This document shows positions 50,701 to 58,524 of a stretch of DNA of 64,000 bases, in pieces. This stretch comes from Echinometra lucunter (lineage: Eukaryota; Echinodermata; Echinoidea; Camarodonta; Echinometridae). Within the stretch, counting starts at the first letter, position 1; the number at the start of each line of letters is the position of its first letter. The notes under the pieces were generated by a model that did not search any database, had not been told where the DNA came from, and was given only the letters and a program-made list of their open reading frames with translations. The translations under genes and the position numbers were made by a program. Where the stretch lies: positions 19,974,324-20,038,323 of the forward strand of contig CM057152.1 in the NCBI GenBank assembly GCA_029962745.1, in the 5' to 3' direction.

Positions 50701-53503
50701 CTCCTCGCTCTTCTTGAACTCTCCCCGACTCGTCCCCGACAGGTCCCCGAAAAATGGTAGGGATGAGATCTTTCGAATACGCTTGAAAGATCTCACCCTG
50801 ACAAATTCTGAAGCCCGACACTAAACTGATTACAAACCGACAATCTCGATATCAGACCGACGTAAAACTGATAGCAGACCGATCCACGCGGATATCATAC
50901 CGAATGGCACAAAATTTGTATTTGGAGGTTGGTTTGGGTTCAGTCTGGCGGTGTGACTGTAGTATATGCAAAATTATGCTTCCCTCTGTGTTTATTTTGA
51001 ATTTGTTTAAGACAAGGGGGCACAAAAAGGGTAAAATTGAATAGCCCTACTATTTAGTACCTCCTAATGCCAAAAAGGTGGAATTAATCATCGTACATTT
51101 GGCCTTTTTTGGAATTAATTATTGATCGTACATCGTACGGAGGGCCAAATTATCGTAAAAATACGATAATTATCGTACACCTGGCAACGCTGGTTATCTT
51201 AAGGCCGTATCTCATCGGCGGAAACGTCCCGGCGACGTCTCCGACAAAAATGGCTTGCGCTCTAACCAAGGCGCGACTTCTAGGAGACGCCTCGGAGACG
51301 TCTCAGAAACAAGGTGACAGTCAATTTGCCCGGAAGTCTCCTAGACGTCTTCTCAGTCGCAGCGTCTTCTCAGTCGCGGCGAAGTCTCTGAGACTTCTTC
51401 TCAGTCACGGTGATGTCCCCGCGACGTCCCCGCGCCGTCTCCGCAACGTCGCAGATAAAATAATCTCCACAACTGATGGAGACGTCGCGGAGACGTCTCC
51501 GAGACCTGCTGGAGACTGGGAAAATTCTCAAAAAATCGAGCATGTTTAAACTTCTCGGGACTCCCCGGAGACACGGCTAGTCTCAAGGAGACGTCCCGGA
51601 GACATCGTGGAGACGTCTCCGCAACCAGCGGAGACTCGAGTCCGAACTAGTCGCGAACTAGTCTCCAGGCTGGTGAGATACCCCCTTTAGAGTAGTTTGA
51701 ACTCGCAATAATTACCTTTGAAGCTCACGTATATTGACTACAGTATAAGAACATGAAACCCTTAAATACATAGCAAAATGTCTTTGGGTGATTGTATACA
51801 CTTTAAGCACTTGACTAGAGATTGCGAAGGTCGCAGGTTCGAACCTCAGTACTGAGCACTAGTGTCCTTTGGCAAGACATTAATCTGCATTTGCCACTCT
51901 CCATCCAGGTGTAAGTGGATACTGCATATTTGTTTAGTAATGTGACAATCGATGTGCAAAAGGCGACTGGATAGAATGTTCCCCAGGAAGTGGAGAAAGT
52001 GCATACACCGTTTGCGGGCATGCCTGAATCCGATGATAATACTGTTTCTGTAAAATGCTTAGGGACATCGGGATGCATTCGAAGATACAAAAATCCAGAA
52101 AATATTAGTATCATTATGTCTAGTTCTTCCCCCAATCTCTTTCAGACTGTAAGCTTGATGTGAGGCATAGGGACACCGTACAATTCGGTCTAGTGACTTA
52201 TCCACAAGGTCAAACCAGGATTTCGTTCAAAATTCGAAGGTATGGCGAAGGGAATGCGTTTCTAGTGCTGCATACAACAGAAATATTTCATCTTATAACT
52301 TTCGGTTAGTATTTATGTTTACACTTGTATTTTGGAGATTAATTATATTTACAAATATTATGTTATGATTATCATTAGTGGTATTGTTTATAGCAGTAAT
52401 TCTATTATAATTATCATTATCAAACTGTCATCATTATTATCAGTAGTAGTAGTAGTAGTAGTATCATAATTATCATCATTATAATTAGTGTTATCATTAT
52501 TATTATTATTATTATTACTATTATTGTAATTGTTATTACCATTATCATTATTCTTGTTATTATTATCATTATTGTAGTTATTATAACGATAATTACTATC
52601 AACATTATCAATAATAACATCATTATGATCAATAACATCATTATCTTCCTCATTATCATTATCATCAGCAGTAACATTATCCTAACAAAATTTAATGTGC
52701 CAGACATGAACGCGATACAATAATCTCCGAATGTTGTTCTTGTTGTTAGTATATAGTACTACAAGTATAGAATATTACATTAATTATCATTATTATTATT
52801 ATCATAATTGTCGTCATCATCATCATCATCATCACTATCATCATCATGGAGAAGAGGCAATGTCTTCCACCTGATCTTTTGTTCAAGTACAGGAGCTTTG
52901 CCCTACTGAACCACTCACACCATCCATGACCTCTGAATGCTTTGGTGATAAAGAGACGGAGAAATATTCAGTCCTATTTATCTAATTCCTTGAAGAGAAT
53001 TTTACGTAAACTTTTCATCATAATAGGTTAATGCGGGATCCGTAATATAAAAACGTTAGATTTCTAAAGTTTCGATTGATAATAGCCTATGGTATCGTCG
53101 AATCATACATGGAATTCATATGTGGTGAATAAAATTTAGTTAATACAATTAGGTGTATTCTCAGAGGTTTTTTTTTTCTAACTTTTTTGAATACTTGCCC
53201 TTTATTTTCAAACTAGGATTTTGTCGGGACGGTAGAAATACTGCAACTATTATGGAGCAGATCGGAAGTCATGTCATCGCGTCCAAACGCACCGCTCCAC
53301 TCCCCGCTCACTGCCTTCAATCCCGGTTCGATTCTTACTGGGTCGACTTTTCGGATGGACTTTACCGATTGGGAATAGGTGGGGACCCAATTCCGATGAT
53401 GGCATATCTGCCCAAACTAAATTTTACCGTCATGAAAGTGGGCTTCGCAGCATATTTCGAAAATGCAGAATGGATGATTGATCTTCCCTGCGCCTCTTCA
53501 TAA
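30409..53503 (+). CDS. Unnamed, probably secreted EGF-like + Methyltransf_FA-like protein (last five exons)
   Basis: Proposed exons 30409-30475, 42468-42575, 47927-48016, 52146-52304 and 53217-53503. Each has consensus splice sites and matching phases, giving about 236 codons with a stop at 53501-53503. The third exon is a cysteine-rich EGF-like module (PCSNGGT ... [12 protein letters not shown], six cysteines counting DC from exon two). Exons four and five form a beta-rich domain with [16 protein letters not shown] and [19 protein letters not shown]. These resemble the FWI.W..G.I.VG.G and W-containing end of the farnesoic-acid O-methyltransferase-like (Methyltransf_FA) family, whose members in deuterostomes are mostly extracellular and not proven enzymes. 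The start and any signal peptide lie in unrecognised upstream exons. The first exon is the least certain. Introns of 12, 5, 4 and 0.9 kb are full of transposons. Confidence 0.65.
30476..31630. other. Start of a 12-kb intron, no gene recognised
   Basis: T-run at 30620-30637, small unsupported ORFs and AT-rich DNA. No inverted termini or promoter found before the LTR-element remains that begin near 31640. Confidence 0.4.
31664..31890 (+). repeat. Left LTR-like direct repeat
   Basis: Shares, in order, AAACAAAATAATA.TTTGAG, ATCTACATGTCAG, TTATG.GCTTACTTCTATTCT, ATTGCTACACT and TTTCATTGCTGCAT-like words with 37545-37770, at roughly 75-80% by eye. It is followed almost at once by protease sequence, which suggests gag was deleted or that the repeat is only part of the LTR. 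Confidence 0.65.
31903..32215 (+). pseudogene. Retropepsin remnant and linker
   Basis: Reads [20 protein letters not shown] and ends LLQEDFP with a stop. After a frame slip comes [20 protein letters not shown]. The GV.FLLG.DLAG block is the C-terminal flap region of gypsy proteases, and VVTRSQ marks the junction to the next domain in these families. The catalytic DTG motif lies in the missing upstream part. Confidence 0.7.
32538..33510. mobile_element. G-run-terminated element inserted in integrase
   Basis: Starts with a run of G then TCACTCTCCACGTGG. Ends CACGGGTGGAGTGACGA then a run of C, inverted to the start. Integrase coding resumes right after it. Near both ends it carries repeated words ACGCCATTTAGGGTTGCAAA (units near 32685, 32722, 32749, 33410, 33446). 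No ORF. Confidence 0.7.
33591..33928. mobile_element. Foldback MITE inserted in integrase
   Basis: After a G-run, TGTTTCATAAAGCTGTTCGT and AAAGTTACG at the left are mirrored by CGTAACTTTACGAACAGC and TTTATGAAACCCGCCCC at the right. 33929-34030 adds a SINE-like tail (TTTTGCGCTATACATAAACT, TTATTATTAG) before integrase sequence resumes. Confidence 0.8.
34690..34940 (+). pseudogene. Start of a gypsy-type reverse transcriptase, downstream of integrase
   Basis: [19 protein letters not shown] and [14 protein letters not shown] (34808-34906) match the region just before the RT fingers of gypsy-like Pol (…DVDVGD..PIKQHPYR.NP.K). A decayed [10 protein letters not shown] precedes it. It stops after about 35 codons and then turns into G-run repeats, so the catalytic YxDD part is absent. 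Confidence 0.75.
34975..35160. repeat. Repeated TCTCGAAAGGGTG / G-run units
   Basis: GTCTCGAAAGGGTGGGTT occurs at ~35061 and GTCTCGAAAGGGTGTGTT at ~35140. A related TGTCGAAAGGGTGGGTGAG lies at 34975. C-runs and G-runs (35045, 35126) lie between them. These are tandem or nested non-coding repeats. Confidence 0.7.
35485..35835. repeat. Three G-run/C-run/polypurine tandem units
   Basis: Each unit runs G-run, then GGCCGA.A.GG.CTTGCC (or TCGAAAGGGCCTTTCC), then C-run, then a polypurine stretch (AGAAAAAGGAGGAAAGG). Starts lie near 35496, 35655 and 35788. Every large ORF on either strand here (for example 35341-35847) is an artefact of this composition. Confidence 0.8.
35888..36067. mobile_element. 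hAT-like MITE with GGATCC-type terminus
   Basis: Left AAGTGCGGATCGGGGGGG and right CCCCTTTTGAGAAATTCTGG with ATCCGGCCCTG are loosely inverted. The GTGCGAATCCAGGGGGG at 35486 looks like another copy of the same end. Similar CAGGGGCGGATCC ends are common in hAT-type MITEs. Confidence 0.5.
36068..36835. repeat. Diverged ~130-bp tandem array with CGCTCGCTACGCTCGC core
   Basis: About six units start with TTATGTACCAA or a variant (near 36090, 36229, 36364, 36493, 36590, 36726). Each has a T-run, a core like GCTCGCTACGCTCGCTCGCC, then AAAATGAAATTAACATC and a CCCCAACCTGCAACAACAAA-like link. Unit length varies from ~95 to ~160 bp. No gene is supported inside it. Confidence 0.85.
37180..37375. repeat. 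GACATCGTCTT-type short tandem repeat
   Basis: Degenerate repeats of TTGGACATTGAAGTGGACAT, GATATCGTCTTCGATTTCGT and GACTTCGTCTTTGACATCGT with a roughly 6/12-bp period. It gives an Asp/Ile/Ser-rich chance ORF. A similar GTCGACGACGAAGTCGATGA patch is at 46546-46590. Confidence 0.75.
37545..37770 (+). repeat. Right LTR-like direct repeat
   Basis: Counterpart of 31664-31890, with the same series of words in the same order. It closes the Gmr1-like remnant about 5.9 kb downstream. Terminal TG/CA and target duplication could not be fixed by eye. Confidence 0.62.
38105..38139. repeat. (AT)n microsatellite
   Basis: About 17 AT units, left boundary of the segment 38140-38751. Confidence 0.95.
38140..38751. 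mobile_element. Possible element inserted into an (AT)n tract
   Basis: A ~610-bp block lies between two AT runs. It starts GTGACCTAACTTCGTCCAAA and CTTCGCGCACAG. It contains GTGCGCGAAGTTAGGTCTCG at about 38490 and ends TGTGCGCGAACTATGGTCCC. The internal and right copies are complementary or direct variants of the left end. It may be a foldback, or a tandem pair, that targets TA repeats. ORFs in it are unsupported. Confidence 0.45.
38752..38800. repeat. (AT)n then (AC)n microsatellite
   Basis: AT run of about 19 units followed by ACACACACAC. Confidence 0.95.
38800..38990 (-). other. Possible Penelope-like terminal fragment with hammerhead-like core
   Basis: On the minus strand TGCCTGAAGATCGCGTTCTT followed by ATGGTGCGTGAAACTCTG matches the general layout CTGANGA, stem, GAAA of the hammerhead motif found in Penelope-like terminal repeats (core at 38931-38962). 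The stem is weak (CGC/GCG). Confidence 0.35.
39096..39160. repeat. (GA)n microsatellite and G-run
   Basis: GA repeats at 39098-39138 followed by a G-run at 39143-39160. ORFs through here (Arg/Glu-rich, or Ser/Leu-rich on minus) are artefacts. Confidence 0.9.
39262..39652 (+). mobile_element. Fragment of the same CR1/jockey-type LINE as 43160-45595
   Basis: Shares AAAGGGCTGAACATAAG.AAC, CCATGGATTACACC, AGAAATC.TACGCTATATTAG and GGTACGTTGACTGTTTTGAA with 43165-43470. A foldback MITE interrupts it, and about 90 bp present in the other copy are missing. It ends abruptly at GAGAAAATCAAA, where Penelope sequence begins. Confidence 0.82.
39359..39516. mobile_element. Foldback MITE, GGGCCCGTTGCATAAAAC termini
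   Basis: GGGGCCCGTTGCATAAAACT with TTTGCC at the left is mirrored by GGCAAAAGTTTTATGCAACG with GGCTCC at the right. The other LINE copy at 43255 runs straight from ATTACACC to AGAAATC, so the insertion boundaries are clear. About 158 bp and almost fully palindromic. Confidence 0.88.
39554..40909 (+). pseudogene. Penelope-like polyprotein remnant, frameshifted
   Basis: One long frame (39554-40582) starts in LINE-derived sequence (about 30 residues, [20 protein letters not shown]). From residue ~33 it is Penelope RT ([21 protein letters not shown] catalytic box, [27 protein letters not shown]), and it ends [13 protein letters not shown]. The GIY-YIG domain follows in other frames: [18 protein letters not shown] near 40590-40645, then [20 protein letters not shown] and [13 protein letters not shown] to 40906. 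At least two frameshifts therefore separate RT from endonuclease. The annotated Met is not a genuine start. Confidence 0.85.
39653..41490 (+). mobile_element. 5'-truncated Penelope-like element (RT + GIY-YIG)
   Basis: RT motifs [18 protein letters not shown] and [12 protein letters not shown], then a linker and a GIY-YIG endonuclease region, identify a Penelope-like element. The RT N-terminus is missing and the element is joined to LINE sequence on its left. The 3' part (to about 41490) carries a hairpin with hammerhead-like core and an AATAAA-like AACAATAAAAGC. Confidence 0.85.
41407..41433 (+). ncRNA. Hammerhead-like core in the Penelope 3' region (candidate)
   Basis: CTGAGGA is followed by AGGTCCG, loop AGG, CGGGCC and GAAG. 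That is a CTGANGA box, a 6-bp stem II (one G-U pair) and a GAAR box. Hammerhead motifs are known in the terminal repeats of Penelope-like elements. Here the third A of GAAA is G and stems I/III were not established, so activity is doubtful. Confidence 0.4.
41561..41769. repeat. (AC)n-(AT)n compound microsatellite
   Basis: About 12 AC units then ~180 bp of TATATA with periodic TATATGTATA interruptions. The Tyr/Ile repeat ORFs on both strands are artefacts. Confidence 0.97.
41770..42467. other. Intron sequence upstream of exon 2
   Basis: GGGCTATCTGCATTTTTCGG (41831) and CAGATAGCCCTTTGTTGCAC (42009), with GCAACAAACTGACAAAGGGC before it, form an inverted pair. This suggests a further ~200-bp foldback at about 41815-42035. 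C-run at 42198-42212. No gene seen. Confidence 0.5.
42468..42575 (+). CDS. Candidate exon 2 of the EGF/FA-like gene
   Basis: Reads [19 protein letters not shown], then a segment ending [10 protein letters not shown], with no stop in the frame dictated by both neighbours. The other two frames are closed. Acceptor CTTTTTTAAG, donor GCG|GTATGT. No domain recognised. Confidence 0.55.
43160..45595 (+). mobile_element. Degenerate CR1/jockey-type LINE
   Basis: Plus-strand RT remnants in order: [88 protein letters not shown] (catalytic YADD); [36 protein letters not shown]; and [13 protein letters not shown]. This is the standard motif order of I/jockey/CR1 RTs. Frames are interrupted many times. 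It ends in a 3' UTR with TACAGGGCCTTTCGGCCTT and an AATAAATGGCTGAATGAATG tail. The endonuclease domain is missing. Confidence 0.88.
43504..45105 (+). pseudogene. Reverse transcriptase remnant of the LINE
   Basis: The coding core described for 43160-45595. The longest intact pieces are 43504-43770, 43920-44102, 44216-44419, 44440-44673 and 44731-45105. Each is ended by a point stop or frameshift rather than by large deletions, so the copy is moderately young. Confidence 0.85.
45731..45853. repeat. (GAT/GAC)n microsatellite
   Basis: GATGATGATGACGATGATG repeats with a short GCTGCTGCTG patch and ending GGTGGTGGTGG. A G-run plus GT-rich stretch follows at 45941-45955. Confidence 0.95.
46264..46864. 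other. Intron sequence, no gene recognised
   Basis: AT-rich. CGACGTTGTCGACGACGAAG and TCGATGACTGTATCGAAGAC (46551-46590) form a small GAC/GTC repeat like that at 37180-37375. Nothing else supported. Confidence 0.45.
46865..47643. mobile_element. Possible element with repeated GTAACATCAGTTAC palindromes
   Basis: AGGGGCAATTCCA at the left and TGGAATTGCCTCT at the right are inverted. The 14-bp motif GTAACATCAGTTAC (GTAAC/GTTAC with a 4-nt spacer) occurs in tandem at 47227-47254, again at 47435-47448 and as GTAACGTCAGTTAC at 47616-47629. No coding sequence. Confidence 0.5.
47927..48016 (+). CDS. EGF/FA-like gene exon 3: EGF-like module
   Basis: Reads [20 protein letters not shown] and ends [10 protein letters not shown]. 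The spacing C-x3-GG ... C-x-C-x-C-x8-C, with the DC of the previous exon, gives six cysteines as in EGF modules. The G-x-YC end is typical. Acceptor TTTCTATGCAG, donor AAT|GTAAGT, phases 2/1. Confidence 0.78.
48192..48225. repeat. (AAAAC)n microsatellite
   Basis: About five AAAAC units followed by CAAACAAACA. Confidence 0.85.
48665..50959. mobile_element. Nested foldback, CAGTCACACCG termini
   Basis: CAGTCACACCGGCCAGACCG at the left pairs with CAGTCTGGCGGTGTGACTG at the right. Subterminal regions repeat ACCGAC / GTCGGT words (50460-50900). The middle (48990-50400) holds a G-run, poly-pyrimidine and a LINE- or SINE-like tail that probably inserted later. No ORF with a recognisable domain. Confidence 0.75.
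49690..50265. repeat. Long polypyrimidine (CTTT-rich) tract
   Basis: Nearly 600 bp dominated by C and T on the plus strand, with a short AT-containing break at 49960-50080. It is followed by TGTATTGATGTTGATCATTT and AATAAAGAACAC, the same order seen after the CT tract at 19670-20158. It may therefore be part of one LINE/SINE 3' end family. Confidence 0.75.
51201..51688. mobile_element. Foldback element rich in GAGACGTC words
   Basis: AAGGCCGTATCTCATCGGCG at the left is mirrored by GCTGGTGAGATACCCCCTT at the right. The interior is built from variations of GGAGACGTCTCCGAGACGTC, a self-complementary unit, so it can fold over its whole length. The 146-codon ORF in it is a by-product. Confidence 0.75.
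51795..52125 (+). mobile_element. tRNA-derived SINE, near full length
   Basis: B-box region CGCAGGTTCGAACCTCAGTA after AAGCACTTGACTAGAGATTG, then the SINE body GTCCTTTGGCAAGACATTAA and CCAGGTGTAAGTGGATAC. The end (GTAAAATGCTTAGGGACATC, GGGATGCATTCG) is like the SINE at 28143. Inserted 20 bp upstream of the acceptor of exon 4. Confidence 0.8.
52146..52304 (+). CDS. EGF/FA-like gene exon 4: first half of the FA-like domain
   Basis: Reads [20 protein letters not shown], then [20 protein letters not shown] and [13 protein letters not shown]. Alternating beta-strand pattern, phases 2/1, acceptor CTTTCAG, donor TCG|GTTAGT. Confidence 0.72.
52360..52850. repeat. (ATT/ATC)n imperfect trinucleotide tracts
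   Basis: Two runs (about 52360-52685 and 52785-52850) of ATTATC/ATTATT/CATCAT units, with GTAGTAGTAGTAGTAG at 52443-52460. They give Ile/Met-rich minus-strand chance ORFs. Confidence 0.92.
53217..53503 (+). CDS. EGF/FA-like gene terminal exon: FA-like domain end and stop
   Basis: Reads [20 protein letters not shown], then [40 protein letters not shown] and [20 protein letters not shown], with stop TAA. The [14 protein letters not shown] segment and the closing EWMID strand resemble Methyltransf_FA domains. The acceptor is AAACTAG after a T-rich tract. Confidence 0.8.
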
Positions 53504-54175
53504 CCGATGGTGTATCCACCAATTTTTTTCAAGGTGGGGTAAAGAAGAATTCTTTACCAGAAGTCAAAGGGACTGAAGGTACTGAAATTTCGTTGGGGAA
53601 ATATGACCGGTCCTGTCAATCTGTAATCGGCCCACAGACCTCATACTGACTGAGACTTACAACGAAACTCCAACTTCGGGTATAATGTGCTTCCCTGAAT
53701 AATTTCAGGTGATGCCTTTGAAATGCATTTCTTGCGGACATGGATGAATGGAAGGGTGGGGGGTCTAGACAACTATAAACTGCATTGCTTTTTATTCAGT
53801 GTGTGATAATACATATGTATCTGGCTATTTGCATGGTTATAAATGGTATTGCCCAGGTTGGATCTTTGGAAGTTATTTTGGCTGAAAATGGCTTAAAAAG
53901 TAAGGAAAAACAAGAAAAAGTTTTGCCTGGAAGAGATTTTGTTCTTTGAAGAGAAGTTTCAAGAAGATAATTGTATTCTTGATACCAAGCAAAAGGGTCT
54001 TGGCACCAACAGAAAGAAAAGAGTTGCAATGTCAGGTGCCCCAATGTTTTTTTTTCCCATCATAGACTCCCAAGAAAATCTGTATACGTTAGATGGGCAT
54101 CACTAAAAATATTGATGACATTTCTTCTGTCTCGGAAGACACGCTCTCTTCGCAAAGCTCGACGGAGCTCTATTA
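53504..54175 (+). other. 3' flank of the EGF/FA-like gene
   Basis: No coding sequence recognised. No AATAAA with a convincing downstream context was found before the palindromic element begins at 54176. The transcript end could lie inside the element. Confidence 0.4.
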
Positions 54176-56339
54176 GTCCGTGGGCCAGAGAGGGCTACCG
54201 TGCACCCCCCCCCCTCTGACCCTCCACCATGGGTATCATTTTGTTCGCTGGTATCTCTAGTGTCAGAAAAACGAATGTTTCCAGGAATAAACTCAAATGG
54301 ACTATGATTTCTAAGCCATTCTTTAAATCAATGTCAAAAATCCACGTTTTTCAAATTTTGACCCATTTCTTGAGGTATGCCATTTTTAAAGATTTTAAAT
54401 GGGCTCTGTCTCAACCAAAATAGGCTCAATTTGGTTGAACTTTCTATCATATAGTCTTCATCTCATGAGCAATCAACATGCAAAATTTTAGCTATTTATA
54501 TTATCATTCTCATATGCAAATTAGGCCATAAAATTTGCATATCATTAAATATGGAGATTTCCTGTTTCAAATATTTTCAAAAATCGATTTCAAGTTTTAT
54601 TTTCTTTTTCATGCACCACCAATAATATATTTTCTGCCAAACATCACATCATTCTCTTCATCTATATCTGTAATTATGGAGAAATGATGTTTCCAAGGTC
54701 ATGTTCCCCTAGGCTATGTTACCAGCCCTTTTTCCAACTAAGGTCAAGGTACTTTTTTCGAGGTTTTTGCCTGTTTTTTAGATTCCAGCTATGAAACGTA
54801 CCTGAAATGTCCAGTAGATATTATCAAAACTTCATTAATTATTGAGTAATGCTTTTTCCTTGTTAGTAGAAGGCCACTACATGTTTTCTTTTTAGTAAAT
54901 ATATTTTTTTTTTTTACTGCTGTACCCATTGTTAATATAACATGAATAGCATATAAGTGAACATCAATATTGTGTTGTGTATTTATCGATCTATTTTGGA
55001 TGACAATGTGAATAGTTGTTATTCCTTTGATAATTAAACACATAGCTATTAGTTAGAAGCTGAAGCCAATAATTTTTAAAAGCAATTGGCCTGTAATACC
55101 ACCACTATTTAATACATATTAAGTATAACATGTTTAGCCTTCATTTCCAGCCCATATTCTGTGATATTCCGATACGAATTCATGAGTAACTTAACCCATG
55201 GTATAGTAAGCGGTTTCAATAGGAGATATTACATGTACGTTGTATTAAAAACTCAGTAGAAAAAATCACTGGTATAAAATGACAGTTTATGGTATATTTC
55301 AATCAAGCATAATATCAATCAGAGAAATGTTAACTAGTCTATACACCCTCACTGTAGTCTAGATAACAGCCGATTCACCATAATGTGTTAATACCACACT
55401 TCAAAATAGTCTTACATTTTATACTTACTATGTGAAATTTGCATAATGACAATCATCCTTCCAGGTATCCTGCTTATTACACATCCATATTCCATTTATT
55501 GCAAACTTTACCATTATCATTACATTAACAGTTTTCACAGACTGACACTGAATGAAAGAATATTTCAACAGTTCATGGCTTACCGTACTCATCAGGGGTG
55601 GACAGTTGCCCCCCCCCCCCCCCCGCTGCGTATAAAAATGTCTTTTTATTGTGAAATTTCCAAAAATTCCACCCAAAATGTGCACCAGATGCTTCATTTT
55701 CAACTTCAAAATTGCAAAGGGATTTTTTTTTCTTCTGGGTGGAGACAAGAATCTGTAGAAATATTTGAGGGAACAAGCAAGCAAGGTATAGTAAAGCGAC
55801 CGAACAAGGGAAGGGTGTTAGACAGGTGTACCCCCCTCCTTCCCAAAAGATATATGTTCAAAGGTGCTTGGAAGGAAGGTGATCTTCTTAATAGAAGGAG
55901 ACGTAACTGTTTTCACTTCAAAGAACGGAAAGGAAACACTACGTAGGTATCAATTCAAGAAGAAACAGAATTGGCGAGTGGTTTGCTACTGCAGTTAGGC
56001 TATAGCAAGGAACAGGGACGTGACTATGTACAAGTCAGGAGCTCAGAGAGCAACATCTTGTAGCACGACACTATATTGTAGCAAGCCATTTGTCTATAAT
56101 AAGTGCATTTGAAAAAACTTCAGAAGGTCGCAAACGGTATGAACTATAATTTGTTTTGGTCTAGAGCACTAAGTTATACAGCGCCTTTGTAATATTCGTT
56201 GCGGATATGTCAGTTTGAGATGTGCGATCCTAAACATTATTGTCAAGTATCTGTTTAAGTAGATCGTAATATTGTCAATCAATAAATCAATCAATCAATA
56301 AAGTAGGGTAGAACTCCCAAGATTCACGGAGTGCATCCT

Positions 56340-57700
56340 TAATGAAGTCCTCCTAGGTCTTCCTCTTGCATATCCAATAAGAGTTTCCTGGACTGAGTGT
56401 ACTATGAGCTCTGGATGCGGCTGAGCAATACCCGAAAGACTCTCCGCTGGGACACTTTTGAGCTGACCTTTATAAGGTTTCTGTACAGCTCAGAGTTCCT
56501 CATTCTCGTTACAATCTGGTTGACGCTCAGAGCCGTCCTCAACATTCTTGTGTTTGTGTTGTTTTTATAAGGGAAGGGATTCCATAAGCCCGTAGAATCT
56601 TCATCGGGCAGTCAAAGGCCTTTCTGAAGTCAGTGAACACCATGACAATGCAGAGTCTCTTCTCTCTGGTACCCTCAGGAATCCTCCTATAGAACGTGAC
56701 TGGTGGGGGATCTTTCCTTTAATCTGAAGCCATTCTGGTTGTATCTGAGCTTTTTGTAAATCTCTGGGTCAATACAGTCCAGAATCATCCTGCTGAGGGT
56801 CTTTGCAAAAAGTTATATCAGTGAGATTCCCCATGTTGTTGTTGATAAGCATGATAACGGAAGTCACGTTTCTTTGGTACAGGGATGATAAAACTAATCT
56901 TCCAGTGATCTGGGACAAAACCATTTTCCAGTGCCTGATTACCTATTTTTGGTGATGATATTACCAAAATCACACCTCTTCATCACATCTGATACCACTC
57001 CATCCTCTCCATACGCCTTACCCTCCTTGATTCCCTGTCTCGATTTCCGTATCCTTGAATAGATGACTGATCTCCCTGGTGTTCTGGGCCATGGCAGGGG
57101 GTTTTCCTAGTAGGGTCTCGAAATGTTCCAGCCACTTCCCCTTCCTATCCGCATGGCCTATACCTTGGGTCTCACTTGAACTCTCTCTCTCTTCTTCCCC
57201 ATGGTTTCCTTGATGATCATCCAGCTCTTCTTACTCTTACACATGTCTGCTATTCTCCCAACTCTTGATCTTGTCGATCAGCACCTCCTCCCTCGTCTCA
57301 GTGTAGCTCCCATAGAGTTCCTCCTTCCTATTCTCAACACACTTTTCACTAGTCTGAAGGATAAGCATGGAAATCGTCCCTAGTAGCTCTCAGGTGTTCT
57401 CTGGCTGCACACACTCTGAAGTAATTGTAGGGCTCTGTGTCTTTGTCCAGAACACTTTTCCTCCACTTCTGTGGACCAAAACTTCCTGGTGAAGATCCTA
57501 CGGGCTTACGGAATCCTTAAGATAGTGGGCCTGATATCCCTGATATGTCCAAACACCAGAGCCAAGGTCATGAAACGTGATGGGAAGATAGAGTTCGTTG
57601 ATATACTTGCTGGAGTACCCGGGGTGATACATTAGCTCTATACATCTTTGTCATGCGTCCGGGACGGGACTCAATAACCACCACGACTCTGGTTTCACTG
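56340..57700 (-). pseudogene. Endonuclease-RT-type LINE remnant, left arm and centre
   Basis: Minus-strand words in several frames: KQGIKEGKAYGEDGVVSDV-like, the region leading into the RT; FTDFRKAFDCPMKILRAYGI (RT motif with catalytic F-x-DFRKAFD); and a C-terminal segment matching the plus-strand one at 57930-58160. Heavily broken. A deletion joins the RT directly to the C-terminal part. Confidence 0.65.
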
Positions 57701-58275
57701 TAACTCCGGCACGGACTTGGGAGCAACGATCAGGAACACACAGGAGGATGTTGTGGATAAGGTGAAGAAGGATTGGGCAGCATACCACAGCCTGAAGTCT
57801 GTATGGAAATCAGACCTCCGTAAAGACCTGAGAATATGTCTCTTCACAGCACAGTGGAGTTTGTTTTGTTGTACGGGTCAGAGACCGGGACCCTTACAAA
57901 AAGACTTCAGATGGTGGATAGGTGATACACAAGAATGTTGAGGGCGGCTCTGAGCGTCATCCAGATTGCAACGAGAATGAGGAACTCTGAGCTGTATGGA
58001 AACCTTACAAATGTCAGGTCATCTCAAAAGTGACCCAGAGGAGAGTGAAGCTATCAGGTCTTGCTCAAAGGCATTCATAGCTCACGGTCCACTCAGTGGC
58101 TCTGTATAAAACTTTTGAAAGATATGCAAGAAGAGGAAGACCTAGGAGGACATATCGATTCAGTAAAGATGGGCACTGGTCTCCGGGAGAGAGGAGGCAT
58201 CACTGAACGCATGAATGACAAAGGAAATAACTTAATTATCCATGGATCTCGCGAGTTCTACGCAACCTGATTGAT
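57700..58275 (+). pseudogene. Endonuclease-RT-type LINE C-terminal remnant, right arm
   Basis: Plus-strand KDWAAYHSLKSVWKSDLRKD and RICLFTA (the usual …LR.RLFTA.V.S.LLYG region). After frame slips come MLRAALSVIQIATRMRNSEL and a closing DSVKMGTGLRERGGITERMN. These match the end of the endonuclease-reverse transcriptase LINEs abundant in marine invertebrates. It lacks the RT core kept in the left half. Confidence 0.68.
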
Positions 58276-58524
58276 GGAGTGATGACATTACAGTTTAGTT
58301 ACACTGATCCAAAACGAATATCAAATGTTTTGTGTTTAGGATTACACTTCTCAAATGGACATATCAGCAACGGATATTACAAAGGCGCAGTATATAATAC
58401 CGCTCTAAACAAAACCCATAATACAACATGTACCGACCATGTTTGCGATCTTTCTGAAGTTTTACGAATGCATTTTGCTACAACATGGTTTTGTGTTACA
58501 AGATGTCGTCGTCCGGGCTCTTAC

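Larger units (their letters stand above)
48415..51192. mobile_element. Outer MITE, CAGCGTTGCCAG termini
   Basis: CAGCGTTGCCAG at 48415-48426 and CTGGCAACGCTG at 51181-51192 are perfect inverted repeats. Subterminal ATTATCGTA / TACGATAATTATCGTACACC also pair. It contains the CAGTCACACC element at 48665-50959. Confidence 0.75.

Noticed and set aside
51109..51549. 146-codon ORF
   Set aside because: Lies in the GAGACGTC foldback; no start context or domain.
52420..52707. Ile/Met-rich minus-strand ORF as a membrane protein
   Set aside because: Translation of ATT/ATC trinucleotide repeats.
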